Shown: positions 11,401-24,123 of the stretch, one piece after another
Position numbering within the stretch: position 1 is the stretch's first letter
Layout: each line of letters starts with the position of its first letter
NCBI RefSeq assembly: GCF_963678635.1
Contig: NC_087064.1
Coordinates: 71,611,465-71,675,464, forward strand
Length of the DNA stretch: 64,000 bases
Direction of reading: 5' to 3'
Source: Symsagittifera roscoffensis
Lineage: Eukaryota; Xenacoelomorpha; Acoela; Convolutidae
Position numbers and translations under genes: made by a program
The notes under the pieces: model-generated
Told to the model about the DNA's origin: nothing
Databases searched by the model: none
Seen by the model: only the letters and a program-made list of their open reading frames with translations

Positions 11401-11905
11401 AACAAGTTTGACATCACGAAAAAAATTCTAAGTTTTTTTGACAAACCAAACAAATTTTTTTGTTTTTTGCACACATGATGAAATATAATTACAATTTTTG
11501 ACAAAATTTTCAGCACACATTTTGAGAGTATGAAAAAAAATCGGCAACTTAAAAAAATCAATAGATTGCTACGCATTTAAAAAAAAGGTAACAACTTTTC
11601 GTTTTTCTTGCAGACTTAGTTTTTAGGGCTTATTAACTTTTTCGTTCTACTTTTGGCAATTATTTCTTGATGATCGATACTTCTGCATGTATGTTGATTG
11701 GTCACTAGGTCATCACTTCTTATTTTTTGAAGCAATAAATTAACAAGTTTTAGAAGAAAATACCGTTTTCCGCCTTTCCATAAGGAAAAAAAGTTATGAA
11801 TTCGCATATGTTTTTGAAAAACCACGGACAAACTTTCATCTAAGAACAAAAATTCATAAAATTTTTTGCGAGTTTGTTGAAAAAATCCAATTTGTTTTTG
11901 CATCC
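11400..11905. repeat. Satellite-related segment, copy 2
   Basis: This is the same block order as 5540-5995. It is open on the minus strand for 99 codons (11616-11915), but the other copies break that frame, so I do not call a gene. Confidence 0.85.
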
Positions 11906-12358
11906 TGTAAAGCATTAAAAAGTTGCCATCCCATTAAAAATGCGAAATGATTTTTGAACCTTGCCCAAAAACTTGATTAAACTTGAAATTGATGCATGCT
12001 TCTTGAAATAATCGAACCAAATTCTGATTGAGGCAAAAATTTTAAAAGTACGTTTTGCACACGTATTGAAAATCATATTATTTATTTCGTTGGTCTACGT
12101 TTTTTATAAGCAAACATTCAAGTATTGAAAAAAATGACTCGTTACTTGGAGAACCATAACCATCGATGAACCAATTGAAAGGTCAGATTGAATTAGACTT
12201 ATTATTAAAAAAGAAGAAATAACAGTTTGGGTATCAATTTTACAGTCGGTCGGTTATATTTTATCTTCTCCAAAGATATGAATAAAATAATATCTACCAA
12301 AAACAAGTTTTTGTTTTTTAGTTGACCCAATTAGATCTGCAAAAATCACGTCTCATTT

Positions 12359-12922
12359 TTGATTGGTTACAAATTGGTACATTTCAACCCATACTTGGCA
12401 AATTTTTTATTTTCATCAATATCATCAAATAAAATGTACAAATTCAAAAAAAAACCCTTAATTTTCGCAGAAGTTGATTTTGAACTGATTGAAAAACATT
12501 CCAGTTATGGATTAAATTACCTGATATTTTTTGATTACTCATTTCGAGAAAAATCAAATTATAAACAATTTGTCAGAATTGCTACAGCTGGAAGAGACTT
12601 GATTTCAAAATATAATAAGCATAACAACGGATATATACATTAAATCAACAATAAGGTCTCAGATGTCAATTGAAACAGTGGTATCAAGATGCAAATCTGT
12701 TATTTTTTCATTGATGTACAGCAAGAAATAGATGATTTGCTAATATATTGCACAAACAGTGGTTGAGTTTCAACAAAAATCTATCAAGCAGCAGAAACAG
12801 AAACAAAATTTTTGGTCAATGAGCATATATTAACTCTCTTTAATCACAATTTTTCAAACATTTTTCCAGAAACTTCAAAAACATTTCATCCTCTATTGAC
12901 CATCAAACTTACCAAATCCTGA
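12359..12922 (+). pseudogene. Maverick packaging ATPase, C-terminal half, copy 2
   Basis: A single frame is open for 94 codons (12359-12643), containing PLIFAEVDFELIEKHSSYGL, LIFFDYSFRE and YKQFVRIATAGRDLIS. It then degenerates, with IDVQQEIDDLL, YCTNSG, AETETKF and NIFPETSKTFHP readable in nearby frames. FFDY sits where the family has the Walker B DDxxE/DDS element, so one acidic residue is lost. Confidence 0.75.
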
Positions 12923-12924
12923 GT

Positions 12925-13060
12925 GAATGATTAGTAAATTTTCTACGAGGAAAGCTAAGAGATCTCCGAGAAGTAAGCGTTGTAAACTTTTGGAGAAGAC
13001 ATTCACTGTATAAAAAGAAAATTATTTCAAGCTAACCTAAAAACTTACAACTACAAAGTC
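12925..13060 (+). promoter_or_regulatory. TATA-containing block upstream of integrase copy 3
   Basis: This is a single copy of the block described at 8008, with the TATA-like core CTGTATAAAAAG at about 13016. Confidence 0.4.
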
Positions 13061-13329
13061 TTATCTCTCCATTTGTCAATAACTGATTAGTACAAAAGCA
13101 AGAAAAGAGTGTGTTTTGCCGAAAGAATTTGATTCTTTTTTCAGCGCTGCGGATGCAAATATGAGAACTAGTGACAAAACTTATTTTTGTTTTGATTTTG
13201 AGTTATCATAGAAATAAACTGAGTCAGTCAAACAATATTATTTTTCAAATAACCGAGAAACAAAAAAGTCTATTGTTGATTTGGTGTGTTGACTAAAACG
13301 AAAAAAAAAGATTTTACAGATAATTACTT

Positions 13330-13790
13330 TACCATTTTGGAAGCAGCTCAAACCCCCTCTAGAGGAACTTGATCTCTTTTAAAATCTACAAAAGTAAGAA
13401 TAAACCGATTGTTTTCTAGGCGTAGAGCTGGTTATGGTTCTGTGCGAAATTTGACTCACGCAAGCGGTTTATCAAAAAACATAGTACAAAATTTTTTGCA
13501 AACCAAAATTTCTTATACATATTTTGGTTCACAAATCAGATGCTTCGAAAACTTCCAGCTTGCATCAAAAACAAAAACAAAGTTTGATGTATGGACTTGG
13601 CATTTGTAGACCAGCTAGCGAGTCAAAACTACAGAGTCAAATACTATGTGGTTGCTCTTGATGTTTTTTCGCGATTTGTCAGAGTTCAAAAAAGAAAGCA
13701 AAACATGCCAAAGACATTTTGCAAGCTTCCAAAAAAAAGACTCCTGGAAAAAAAACATTACTGAAAACCTTTGAATTGATAAATATCAAA
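13330..13790 (+). pseudogene. Maverick integrase, 5' part, copy 3
   Basis: FSRRRAGYGSVRNLTHASG is followed in another frame by MDLAFVDQLASQNYR and ALDVFSRFVRVQ. The TGA before CMDLAF is present. After KTLLKTFELI equivalents and about 130 bp of spacer, the copy is cut at the ATATTCAATATTACACC junction. Confidence 0.85.
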
Positions 13791-14443
13791 ATCAATATCA
13801 GCATGCTTATTGATTTAGCCGAAACAAATTTTGATTGTGGCAAAAACTTTAAAAGTACCTTTTGAACATGTGTTGAAAATCATATTATTTTTTTTTGATG
13901 TTCAACGTTTTTTATAAGCAAATATTCAATATTACACCGATTAATATTCTGAAACTCTATACTTTAAGATTTTTTTCGACTGCTCGGTTCAATTGATTGA
14001 AAATTGCACCTCCTAGAGATCTTTATTTATAAAAAGTGTAAATACAGTCAACAATTTTGTCAGTGAAATGATTTTTATCATAAATTTGCAAAGTTTGGTC
14101 GAGCGATGATCCGATTAACACTAGTTGGAACTTGTAATTTTCTACTGAGCAGAACTATGAAAGTTTAGTTTTAGTCGCACTAGCACGCATTAGTAGCACT
14201 AGCACGCACTAGCACGTAACAAAGAACTCGCTCAATTTTGGGAGTCTATATGTTAGTTGAGAACTGCATAGTTCACTAAACTTGCTGAGTGATGTTACTA
14301 GTCTTGGAATTCAAAAATTCATCTTTTTATTCATTTTTTTAATTTTTTTTAAGCTGAGCAAGGTGAGTTAGAAAATTGGTTGTTCGCCGAAACTTTTTTC
14401 AAAACTTCAAAAAAAATGGTTATTTTCCATATGGTCTTGTTAA

Positions 14444-14506
14444 TGCAGCAACTATCCATTTCGTCTTTCAAAATTCCTTTCTGTTCAGAAAAAAAGCATC
14501 TCTTGA
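14444..14506 (+). pseudogene. C-terminal scrap of the YPFRH protein
   Basis: The frame reads CSNYPFRLSKFLSVQKKSIS then stop. His of the motif is changed to Leu. The same change is present in the sister block at 20960. Confidence 0.55.
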
Positions 14507-14885
14507 CGAATTATTGACTCAATTTTTTGAACCAGACAAAACCATTTAAAAACCATAATGATTTTTTTGTATTTTCGTTTTTTTTGAAAATTTAATTTTT
14601 TTTGACAAGCAGAATCACGAATGAAAAATATAGTAGTTTTTTGAAAGTGCCTGTTATAGATTTTTTTAGTCTTTCTGTCTTATTTTGTCCTGGTTTAAAT
14701 ACCAGCATATGAATCGTCCAATAATCTTATCCACTAGATAAGAAGAAATAACAGTTTTGGTATCAATTTTACAGTTGGTCGGTTATATTTTATCTTCTCC
14801 AAAGATATGAATAAAATAATATCTACCAAAAACAAGTTTTTGTTTTTTAGTTGACCCAATTAGATCTGCAAAAATCACCTCTCAT

Positions 14886-15066
14886 TTTTGATTGGTTACA
14901 AATTGGTTCATTTCAACCCATATTTGGCAAATTTTTTAATTTCATCAATATCATCAAATAAAATGTACAGATTCAAAAAAACCCTTAATTTTCCCAGAAG
15001 TTGATTTTGAACTGATTGAAAAACATTCCAATTATGGATTAAATTACCTGTTACTTTTTGATTAAT
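14886..15066 (+). pseudogene. Packaging ATPase, truncated copy 3
   Basis: VDFELIEKHSNYGLNYL is readable, then the sequence jumps to the pre-integrase region at ATTAATCAGTCAGTCTG. The Walker B and everything downstream are deleted. The phrase CTGAGTCAGTCAAACAATA is locally duplicated at the junction (15074 and 15104). Confidence 0.65.
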
Positions 15067-15204
15067 CAGTCAGTCTGAGTCAGTCAAACAATAAGCAAAA
15101 AATAAACTGAGTCAGTCAAACAATATTTTTTTTTCAAATAACCGAGAAACAAAAAAGTATATTGTTGAGTTAGTGTGTTGACTAAAACGAAAAAAAAAAA
15201 GATT

Positions 15205-15690
15205 TTACAGATAATTACTTTACCATTTTGGAAGCAGCTCAAACCCCCTCTAGAGGACCTTCATCTCTTTCAAAATCTAAAAAGGTAAGAATAAACCGAT
15301 TGTTTTCTAGGCGTAGAGCTGGTTATGGTTCTGTGCGAAACTTGACTCACGCAAGCGGTTTATCAAAAAACATAGTACAAAATTTTTTGCAAACCAAAAT
15401 TTCTTATACAAATTTTGGTTCACAAATCAGATGCTTCGAAAACTTCCAGCTTGCATCAAAAACAAAAACAAAGTTTGATGTATGGACTTGGCATTTGTAG
15501 ACCAGCTAGCGAGTCAAAACTACAGAGTCAAATACTATGTGGTTGCTCTTGATGTTTTTTCGCGATTTGTCAGAGTTCAAAAAAGAAAGCAAAACATGCC
15601 AAAGACATTTTGCAAGCTTCCAAAAAAAAGACTCCTGGAAAAAAAACATTACTGAAAACCTTTGAATTGATAAATATCAAAATCAATATC
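15205..15690 (+). pseudogene. Maverick integrase, 5' part, copy 4
   Basis: A 90-codon frame (15228-15500) runs from EAAQTPSRGPSSLSKSKK through FSRRRAGYGSVRNLTHASG to FGSQIRCFENF. This shows the longest N-terminal extension among the array copies. MDLAFVDQLAS follows in another frame, and the third catalytic residue is absent. Confidence 0.85.
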
Positions 15691-16242
15691 AGCATGCTTA
15701 TTGATTTAGCCGAAACAAATTTTGTTGTGGCAAAAACTTTAAAAGTACTTTTTGAACACGTGTTGAAAATCATATTATTTTTTTTGCTGGTCAACGTTTT
15801 TTATAAGCAAATATTCAAATATTGAAAAAATGGACACGCTTTTTACTTGGAGAACAATAACCATCGATGAAACAATTGAAAGTTCAGATCGAATCAGACT
15901 CGCTATTTAAATTTTTTGAAATTTTCGATTGTATTCCATTCTTGTTCTAAAAAAGCAAACATTAGATGTTCTGAACCTCTTTCAGACAAAAAAATAGATC
16001 AATTTGCGAGTTTGACGACATTGAGACAAAAACAGGGACAAGTTTTCCAATTCAAGTAAATGTTATGGTTGCTTTTAATTCTTCTGTGGGAATACAAAGT
16101 AATTTGAAATAAAAAAAATGCTACCACACAAAATTGTTTCTTATCTTCAGATTAAGGAAAAGTTAATTCTTTCAGTTTCTCAAAAATTAATTGGCGTAGT
16201 TTGTACGCGTTTTTGAAACCAGTGTGTCGAACTATCTACTGA
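15690..16242. repeat. Post-integrase spacer, copy 3
   Basis: This is the block described at 3214. One frame from the integrase (15610-15825) stays open across the boundary, but the extension is not conserved in the other copies. Confidence 0.65.
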
Positions 16243-16446
16243 TTAGATGTTTGTTGAAAACGTCTGATCTCTTAAGGGAATCATCACAGATGAGACATCG
16301 AAAACACATGAAGAAAGCCTAAAAATATTGGTATGAATGATATGGTCGTTAAACTGTAGCAGTTTCTCAGAATTATCAAATATTCCAATACTTCTTCTAG
16401 CTACTTCTCCAACGTTATCTTCTTCTCCTTCCACATAAAGCAGCAT
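16243..16446 (-). CDS. 67-codon minus-strand ORF, copy 3
   Basis: The ORF has the same ATG and length, with MLLYVEGEEDNVGEV at the start and SVMIPLRDQTFSTNI at the end. A Ser-to-Pro change is the main difference. The TATA-like TATAGTATATC upstream is kept. Confidence 0.4.
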   Translation of the reverse strand: MLLYVEGEEDNVGEVARRSIGIFDNSEKLLQFNDHIIHTNIFRLSSCVFDVSSVMIPLRDQTFSTNI

Positions 16447-17597
16447 TTTCTTGTCTTTATATTTGATATACTATAATCATTATTTAGAAAAATTAAAAAA
16501 AAAAAGATTTTACTAAAAATAGTGTGCAAGAATTTGGAAAAAAAAGTGAGCGATTTTCATTTGATGAAACAGATGTGGTTTCCTCATTTTAAAATCATTT
16601 CAAGGGTTTTCTTTTGTCAAAAATAAAACTCTCTGACTAAGTAAAAGTCTGTTTAGGAAAACTCACTCAATCAAAAAGTTCGTTTTTAAACCGAGTTTTG
16701 AGTAGCAAAGCTTGAAACTTACGGTTGATTTAAACCTGACAGTCAAAGAAGTTTACTTTCTTCTAGAAAGTTCTCAATTAATCAAAAACTTGTACGATAG
16801 AAAAACAAAGACTCTTTTTAATCCCCACCCAAAACCTGAATCAATCATTGATTAGCTTTTGAACAAGATTTCTAGAGATTTGCTTTGAAAACTTTATCGT
16901 TTTTGAGTTTTCCATTCATCAAATTTTAAAAAATTGAAAATTTTGACAAAAACCAGCAATAAGATTAAAAATTGAAAACTTAATTATCTTCAGAAAAACC
17001 AGCAATTTTGCAATGATCATAAACAATTAAACCTAAATGAATTGATAAAAATACTTGCAGAAATGATACTTGATAAAATGGTTGTTATTTTGATAATTAG
17101 ATTGGCGATTTTTCTTACTTAACCCTTAAACAACTTTGGTCATTTATTTTTGCGTTTTGATTTGTGTTTAATTTTATTTATTTTAAAAAGTAAGGTTCTT
17201 AAAAAGTCAATTAATTTATATACGACGACCAACCCTAAAATGAGCATTTTTTTGTGATTGGAAACGACAATCTGGGAAACTTTTTCAATGAAAATCTATT
17301 TCTGTTTGTTTACGAATTTTCAAAAATCCGCTTGGACACGACTACATAGCAAACAGGACAATCTCTTGTAATTGACTAAACCCACACGTTTGAAATGAAG
17401 GTACTCCTCACTCTTCTTTAAAAAGTTTTAATTTCAATTAACTACCGTCAACTACCTCTCTCTCAGCTCTAAACTAGTCAAATTTTTTATCTTTACACTG
17501 TATCTTTGTCTAATTTCAAATTATTGATTGATATGCTTTTTTCTGTTAAGTATAACATTCTTACGTACTTGGTCGAGTTTTTACCAGAAATTGCAGA

Positions 17598-17822
17598 TTA
17601 CAATCGAAGAAGTTGACGGATTCTCTGTTTCAAGAACTCCTTGAGCGAACCACTAAGTGAACTAACGATGACGGAGCCAATACCAGCTTTGCGTTTCATT
17701 GAGAACTTGCAAAACTTTAGCTGCTCGACAGATCTCTTATTTGTAAAAATTTCGTTTTTTCTCGTGTGCTTTGTATTTTCATTCCAACGATTATTTTTAT
17801 TTTTAAGAGGTAAAGTTGACAT
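17598..17822 (-). CDS. KRKAGxGS basic minus-strand ORF
   Basis: A 74-codon window with KFSMKRKAGIGSVIVSSLSG followed by LKEFLKQRIRQLLRL. The first third (MSTLPLKNKNNRWNENTKH) resembles the copies at 24124 and 26923 but not 5184. Function is unknown. Confidence 0.3.
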   Translation of the reverse strand: MSTLPLKNKNNRWNENTKHTRKNEIFTNKRSVEQLKFCKFSMKRKAGIGSVIVSSLSGSLKEFLKQRIRQLLRL

Positions 17823-17914
17823 TACTAAACATTTGTTTAAATAATTTGCATAAAAGGTTAAAATTCAACTATTTCGGAATTTGCAAAACCTTTCACAATT
17901 TTTAACTGATAACA

Positions 17915-18415
17915 CAGTAAAAAAATTCAAACAAGTTTGACATCACGAAAAAAATTCTAAGTTTTTTTGACAAACCAAACAAATTTTTTTGTTTTTTGCA
18001 CACATGATGAAATATAATTACAATTTTTGACAAAATTTTCAGCACACATTTTGAGAGTATGAAAAAAAATCGGCAACTTAAAAAAATCAATAGATTGCTA
18101 CGCATTTAAAAAAAAGGTAACAACTTTTAGTTTTTCTTGCAGACTTAGTTTTTAGGGCTTATTAACTGTTTCGTTCTACTTTTGGCAATTATTTCTTGAT
18201 GATCGATACTTCTGCATGTATGTTGATTGGTCACTAGGTCATCACTTCTTATTTTTTGAAGCAATAAATTAACAAGTTTTAGAAGAAAATACCGTTTTCC
18301 GCCTTTCCATAAGGAAAAAAAGTTATGAATTCGCATATGTTTTTGAAAAACCACGGATAAACTTTCATCTCAGAACAAAAATTCATAAAATTTTTTGCGA
18401 GTTTGTTGAAAAAAT
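17915..18415. repeat. Satellite-related segment, copy 3
   Basis: Same order of blocks as 5540-5995, very close to the 11400 copy. Confidence 0.85.
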
Positions 18416-18873
18416 CCAATTTGTTTTTGCATCCTGTAAAGCATTAAAAAGTTGCCATCCCATTAAAAATGCGAAATGATTTTTGAACCTTGCCCAAAAA
18501 CTTGATTAAACTTGAAATTGATGCATGCTTCTTGAAATAATCGAACCAAATTCTGATTGAGGCAAAAACTTTAAAAGTAATTGAAAATCATATTATTTAT
18601 TTCGTTGGTCTACGTTTTTTATAAGCAAATATTCAAGTATTGAAAAAAATGACTCGTTACTTGGAGAACCATAACCATCGATGAACCAATTGAAAGGTCA
18701 GATTGAATTAGACTTATTATTAAAAAAGAAGAAATAACAGTTTGGGTATCAATTTTACAGTCGGTCGGTTATATTTTATCTTCTCCAAAGATAAGAATAA
18801 AATAATATCTACCAAAAACAAGTTTTTGTTTTTTAGTTGACCCAATTAGATCTGCAAAAATCACGTCTCATTT

Positions 18874-19436
18874 TTGATTGGTTACAAATTGGTACATTTC
18901 AACCCATACTTGGCAAATTTTTTATTTTCATCAATATCATCAAATAAAATGTACAAATTCAAAAAAAAACCCTTAATTTTCGCAGAAGTTGATTTTGAAC
19001 TGATTGAAAAACATTCCAATTATGGATTAAATTACCTGATATTTTTTGATTACTCATTTCGAGAAAAATCAAATTATAAACAATTTGTCAGAATTGCTAC
19101 AGCTGGAAGAGACTTGATTTCAATATATAATAAGCATAACAACGGATATATACATTAAATTAACAATAAGGTCTCAGATGTCAATTGAAACAGTGGTATC
19201 AAGATGCAAATCTGTTATTTTTTCATTGATGTACAGCAAGAAATAGATGATTTGCTAATATATTGCACAAACAGTGGTTGAGTTTCAACAAAAGTCTATC
19301 AAGCAGCAGAAACAGAAACAAAATTTTTGGTCAATGAGCATATATTAACTCTCTTTAATCACAGTTTTTCAAACATTTTCCCAGAAACTTCAAAAACATT
19401 TCATCCTCTATTGACCATCAAACTTACCAAATCCTG
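18874..19436 (+). pseudogene. Maverick packaging ATPase, C-terminal half, copy 4
   Basis: Near-identical to the 12359 copy, with VDFELIEKHSNYGLN, LIFFDYSFRE and KQFVRIATAGRDLIS. Stops follow the HNNGYIH end in the same place as in the sister copy. Confidence 0.75.
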
Positions 19437-19845
19437 AGTGAATGATTAGTAAATTTTCTACGAGGAGAGCTAAGAGATCTCCGAGAAGTAAGCGTTGTAA
19501 ACTTTTGGAGAAGACATTCACTGTATAAAAAGAGAATTATTTCAAGCTAACCTAAAAACTTACAACTACAAAGTCTTATCTCTCCATTTGTCAATAACTG
19601 ATTAGTACAAAAGCAAGAAAAGAGTATGTTTTGCCGAAAGAATTTGATTCTTTTTTCAGCGCTGCGGATGCAAATATGAGAACTAGTGACAAAACTTATT
19701 TTTGTTTTGATTTTGAGTTATCCTAGAAATAAACTGAGTCAGTCAAACAATATTATTTTTCAAATAACCGAGAAACAAAAAAGTCTATTGTTGATTTGGT
19801 GTGTTGACTAAAACGAAAAAAAAAGATTTTACAGATAATTACTTT

Positions 19846-20300
19846 ACCATTTTGGAAGCAGCTCAAACCCCCTCTAGAGGAACTTGATCTCTTTTAAAAT
19901 CTACAAAAGTAAGAATAAACCGATTGTTTTCTAGGCGTAGAGCTGGTTATGGTTCTGTGCGAAATTTGACTCACGCAAGCGGTTTATCAAAAAACATAGT
20001 ACAAAATTTTTTGCAAACCAAAATTTCTTATACATATTTTGGTTCACAAATCAGATGCTTCGAAAACTTCCAGCTTGCATCAAAAACAAAAACAAAGTTT
20101 GATGTATGGACTTGGCATTTGTAGACCAGCTAGCGAGTCAAAACTACAGAGTCAAATACTATGTGGTTGCTCTTGATGTTTTTTCGCGATTTGTCAGAGT
20201 TCAAAAAAGAAAGCAAAACATGCCAAAGACATTATGCAAGCTTCCAAAAAAAAGACTCCTGGAAAAAAAACATTACTGAAAACCTTTGAATTGATAAATA
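19846..20300 (+). pseudogene. Maverick integrase, 5' part, copy 5
   Basis: FSRRRAGYGSVRNLTHASG is followed by MDLAFVDQLAS in another frame, with the shared TGA. It ends at the same ATATTCAATATTACACC junction as copy 3. Confidence 0.85.
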
Positions 20301-20959
20301 TCAAAATCAAAATCAGCATGCTTATTGATTTAGCCGAAACAAATTTTGATTGTGGCAAAAACTTTAAAAGTACCTTTTGAACATGTGTTGAAAATCATAT
20401 TATTTTTTTTTTGATGTTCAACGTTTTTTATAAGCAAATATTCAATATTACACCGATTAATATTCTGAAACTCTATACTTTAAGATTTTTTTCGACTGCT
20501 CGGTTCAATTGATTGAAAATTGCACCTCCTAGAGATCTTTATTTATACAAAGTGTAAATACAGTCAACAATTTTGTCAGTGAAATGATTTTTATCATAAA
20601 TTTGCAAAGTTTGGTCGAGCGATGATCCGATTAACACTAGTTGGAACTTGTAATTTTCTACTGAGCAGAACTATGAAAGTTTAGTTTTAGTCGCACTAGC
20701 ACGCATTAGTAGCACTAGCACGCACTAGCACGTAACAAAGAACTCGCTCAATTTTGGGAGTCTATATGTTAGTTGAGAACTGCATGGTTCACTAAACTTG
20801 CTGAGTGATGTTACTAGTCTTGGAATTCAAAAATTCATCTTTTTATTCATTTTTTTAATTTTTTTTAAGCTGAGCAAGGTGAGTTAGAAAATTGGTTGTT
20901 CGCCGAAACTTTTTTCAAAACTTCAAAAAAAATGGTTATTTTCCATATGGTCTTGTTAA

Positions 20960-21022
20960 TGCAGCAACTATCCATTTCGTCTTTCAAAATTCCTTTCTGT
21001 TCAGAAAAAAAGCATCTCTTGA
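20960..21022 (+). pseudogene. C-terminal scrap of the YPFRH protein
   Basis: Reads CSNYPFRLSKFLSVQKKSIS then stop, identical in content to 14444-14506. Confidence 0.55.
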
Positions 21023-21405
21023 CGAATTATTGACTCAATTTTTTGAACCAGACAAAACCATTTAAAAACCATAATGATTTTTTTGTATTTTCGTTTTTTT
21101 TGAAAATTTAATTTTTTTTGACAAGCAGAATCACGAATGAAAAATATAGTAGTTTTTTGAAAGTGCCTGTTATAGATTTTTTTAGTCTTTCTGTCTTATT
21201 TTGTCCTGGTTTAAATACCAGCATTTGAATCGTCCAATAATCTTATCCACTAGATAAGAAGAAATAACAGTTTTGGTATCAATTTTACAGTCGGTCGGTT
21301 ATATTTTATCTTCTCCAAAGATATGAATAAAATAATATCTACCAAAAACAAGTTTTTGTTTTTTAGTTGACCCAATTAGATCTGCAAAAATCACCTCTCA
21401 TTTTT

Positions 21406-21582
21406 GATTGGTTACAAATTGGTTCATTTCAACCCATATTTGGCAAATTTTTTAATTTCATCAATATCATCAAATAAAATGTACAGATTCAAAAAAACCC
21501 TTAATTTTCCCAGAAGTTGATTTTGAACTGATTGAAAAACATTCCAATTATGGATTAAATTACCTGTTACTTTTTGATTAAT
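21406..21582 (+). pseudogene. Packaging ATPase, truncated copy 5
   Basis: VDFELIEKHSNYGLNYL is readable up to the same deletion junction as in copy 3. Confidence 0.65.
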
Positions 21583-21690
21583 CAGTCAGTCTGAGTCAGT
21601 CAAACAATAAACAAAAAATAAACTGAGTCAGTCAAACAATATTTTTTTTTCAAATAACCGAGAAACAAAAAAGTCTATTGTTGAGTTGGT

Positions 21691-22165
21691 GTGTTGACTA
21701 AAACGAAAAAAAAAAAAGATTCTACAGATAATTACTTTACCATTTTGGAAGCAGCTCAAACCCCCTCTAGAGGACCTTCATCTCTTTCAAAATCTAAAAA
21801 GGTAAGAATAAACCGATTGTTTTCTAGGCGTAAGCGGTTTATCAAAAAACATAGTACAAAATTTTTTGCAAACCAAAATTTCTTATACAAATTTTGGTTC
21901 ACAAATCAGATGCTTCGAAAACTTCCAGCTTGCATCAAAAACAAAAACAAAGTTTGATGTATGGACTTGGCATTTGTAGACCAGCTAGCGAGTCAAAACT
22001 ACAGAGTCAAATACTATGTGGTTGCTCTTGATGTTTTTTCGCGATTTGTCAGAGTTCAAAAAAGAAAGCAAAACATGCCAAAGACATTTTGCAAGCTTCC
22101 AAAAAAAAGACTCCTGGAAAAAAAACATTACTGAAAACCTTTGAATTGATAAATATCAAAATCAA
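21691..22165 (+). pseudogene. Maverick integrase, 5' part, copy 6, internal deletion
   Basis: An 88-codon frame begins LLTKTKKKKDSTDNYFTILE and covers EAAQTPSRGPSSLSKSKK. A clean deletion of 39 bp removes the AGYGSVRNLTHA segment present in the sister copy, joining RLFSRR directly to KRFIKK. MDLAFVDQLAS follows in another frame. Confidence 0.85.
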
Positions 22166-22722
22166 TATCAGCATGCTTATTGATTTAGCCGAAACAAATT
22201 TTGTTGTGGCAAAAACTTTAAAAGTACTTTTTGAACACGTGTTGAAAATCATATTATTTTTTTTTGCTGGTCAAGGTTTTTTATAAGCAAATATTCAAAT
22301 ATTGAAAAAATGGACACGCTTTTTACTTGGAGAACAATAACCATCGATGAAACAATTGAAAGTTCAGATCGAATCAGACTCGCTATTTAAATTTTTTGAA
22401 ATTTTCGATTGTATTCCATTCTTGTTCTAAAAAAGCAAACATTAGATGTTCTGAACCTCTTTCAGACAAAAAAATAGATCAATTTGCGAGTTTGACGACA
22501 TTGAGACAAAAACAGGGACAAGTTTTCCAATTCAAGTAAATGTTATGGTTGCTTTTAATTCTTCTGTGGGAATACAAAGTAATTTGAAATAAAAAAAATG
22601 CTACCACACAAAATTGTTTCTTATCTTCAGATTAAGGAAAAGTTAATTCTTTCAGTTTCTCAAAAATTAATTGGCGTAGTTTGTACGCGTTTTTGAAACC
22701 AGTGTGTCGAACTATCTACTAA

Positions 22723-22926
22723 TTAGATGTTTGTTGAAAACGTCTGATCTCTTAAGGAAATCATCACAGATGAGACATCGAAAACACATGAAGAAAGCCT
22801 AAAAATTTTGGTATGAATGATATGGTCGTTAAACTGTAGCAGTTTCTCAGAATTATCAAATATTCCAATACTTCTTCTAGCTACTTCTCCAACGTTATCT
22901 TCTTCTCCTTCCACATAAAGCAGCAT
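22723..22926 (-). CDS. 67-codon minus-strand ORF, copy 4
   Basis: Intact, with MLLYVEGEEDNVGEV at the start and IIHTKIFRLSSC (Asn to Lys) in the middle. Confidence 0.4.
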   Translation of the reverse strand: MLLYVEGEEDNVGEVARRSIGIFDNSEKLLQFNDHIIHTKIFRLSSCVFDVSSVMISLRDQTFSTNI

Positions 22927-24123
22927 TTTCTTGTCTTTATATTTGATATACTATAATCATTATTTAGAAAAATTTAAAAAAAAAGATTTTACTCAAAATA
23001 GTGTGCAAGAATTCGGAAAAAAAAGTGAGCGATTTTCATTTGATGAAACAGATGTGGTTTCCTCATTTTAAAATCATTTCAAGGGTTTTCTTTTGTCAAA
23101 AATAAAACTCTCTGACTAAGTAAAAGTCTGTTTAGGAAAACTCACTCAATCAAAAAGTTCGTTTTTAAACCGAGTTTTGAGTAGCAAAGCTTGAAACTTA
23201 CGGTTGATTTAAACCTGACAGTCAAAGAAGTTTACTTTCTTCTAGAAAGTTCTCAATTAATCAAAAACTTGTACGATAGAAAAACAAAGACTCTTTTTAA
23301 TCCCCACCCAAAACCTGAATCAATCAAAAACCCCAAATAGATTTTATGTTTTTTTTTCATATCTCGAACTTTTGTCAATGTTCGAAATCTTGCATGATTA
23401 GCTTTTGAACAAGATTTCTAGAGATTTGCTTTGAAAATTTTATCGTTTTTGAATTTTCCATTCATCAAATTTTGAAAAATTCAAAATTTTGGCAAAAACC
23501 AGCAATAAGATCAAAAATAGAAAAACCAGCAATTTTGCAATGATCATAAACAATTAAACCTAAATGACTTGATAAAAATACTTGCAGAAATGATACTTGA
23601 TAAAATGGTTGTTCTTTTGTTAATTAGATTGGCGATTTTTCTTACTTAACCCTTAAACAACATTTGGTCATTTATTTTTGCGTTTTGATTTGTGTTTAAT
23701 TTTATTTACATTAAAAAGTAAGGTTCTTAAAAAGTCAATTAATATGGATACGACGACCAACCCTAAAATGAGCATTTTTTTGTGATTGGAAACGACAATC
23801 TGGGAAATCTTTTCAATGAAAATCTATTTCTGTTTGTTTACGAATTTCCAAAAAACCGCTTGGTTACGACTACATAGCAAACAACAATCTCTTGTGATTG
23901 ACTAAACCCACACGTTTGTAATGAAAGTACTCCTCACTCTTCTTTAAAAAGTTTTAATTTCAATTAACTACAGTCAACTACCTCTCTCTCAGCTCTAAAC
24001 TAGTCAAATTTCTTATCTTTACACTGTATCTTTGTCTAATTTCAAATTATTGATTGATATGCTTTTTTCTGTTAAGTATAACATTCTTACGTACTTGGTC
24101 GAGTTTCTACCAGAAATTGCAGA

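Larger units (their letters stand above)
12190..18704. repeat. 6.5-kb composite tandem block, copy 1
   Basis: This block and 18705-24519 share the same internal order and three identical deletion junctions: TTATTATTAAAAAAGAAG at the start, ATATTCAATATTACACC near 13920, and ATTAATCAGTCAGTCTG near 15060. Matching anchors are offset by 6515 bp at the 5' part. The block contains a shortened unit (ATPase, integrase) joined to a second unit (YPFR scrap, truncated ATPase, integrase, both minus-strand ORFs, satellite segment). Confidence 0.9.

Noticed and set aside
11616-11915. 99-codon minus-strand ORF in the satellite-related segment
   Set aside because: The other copies at 5744 and 18145 are shorter or interrupted, and the sequence has no recognisable motif.
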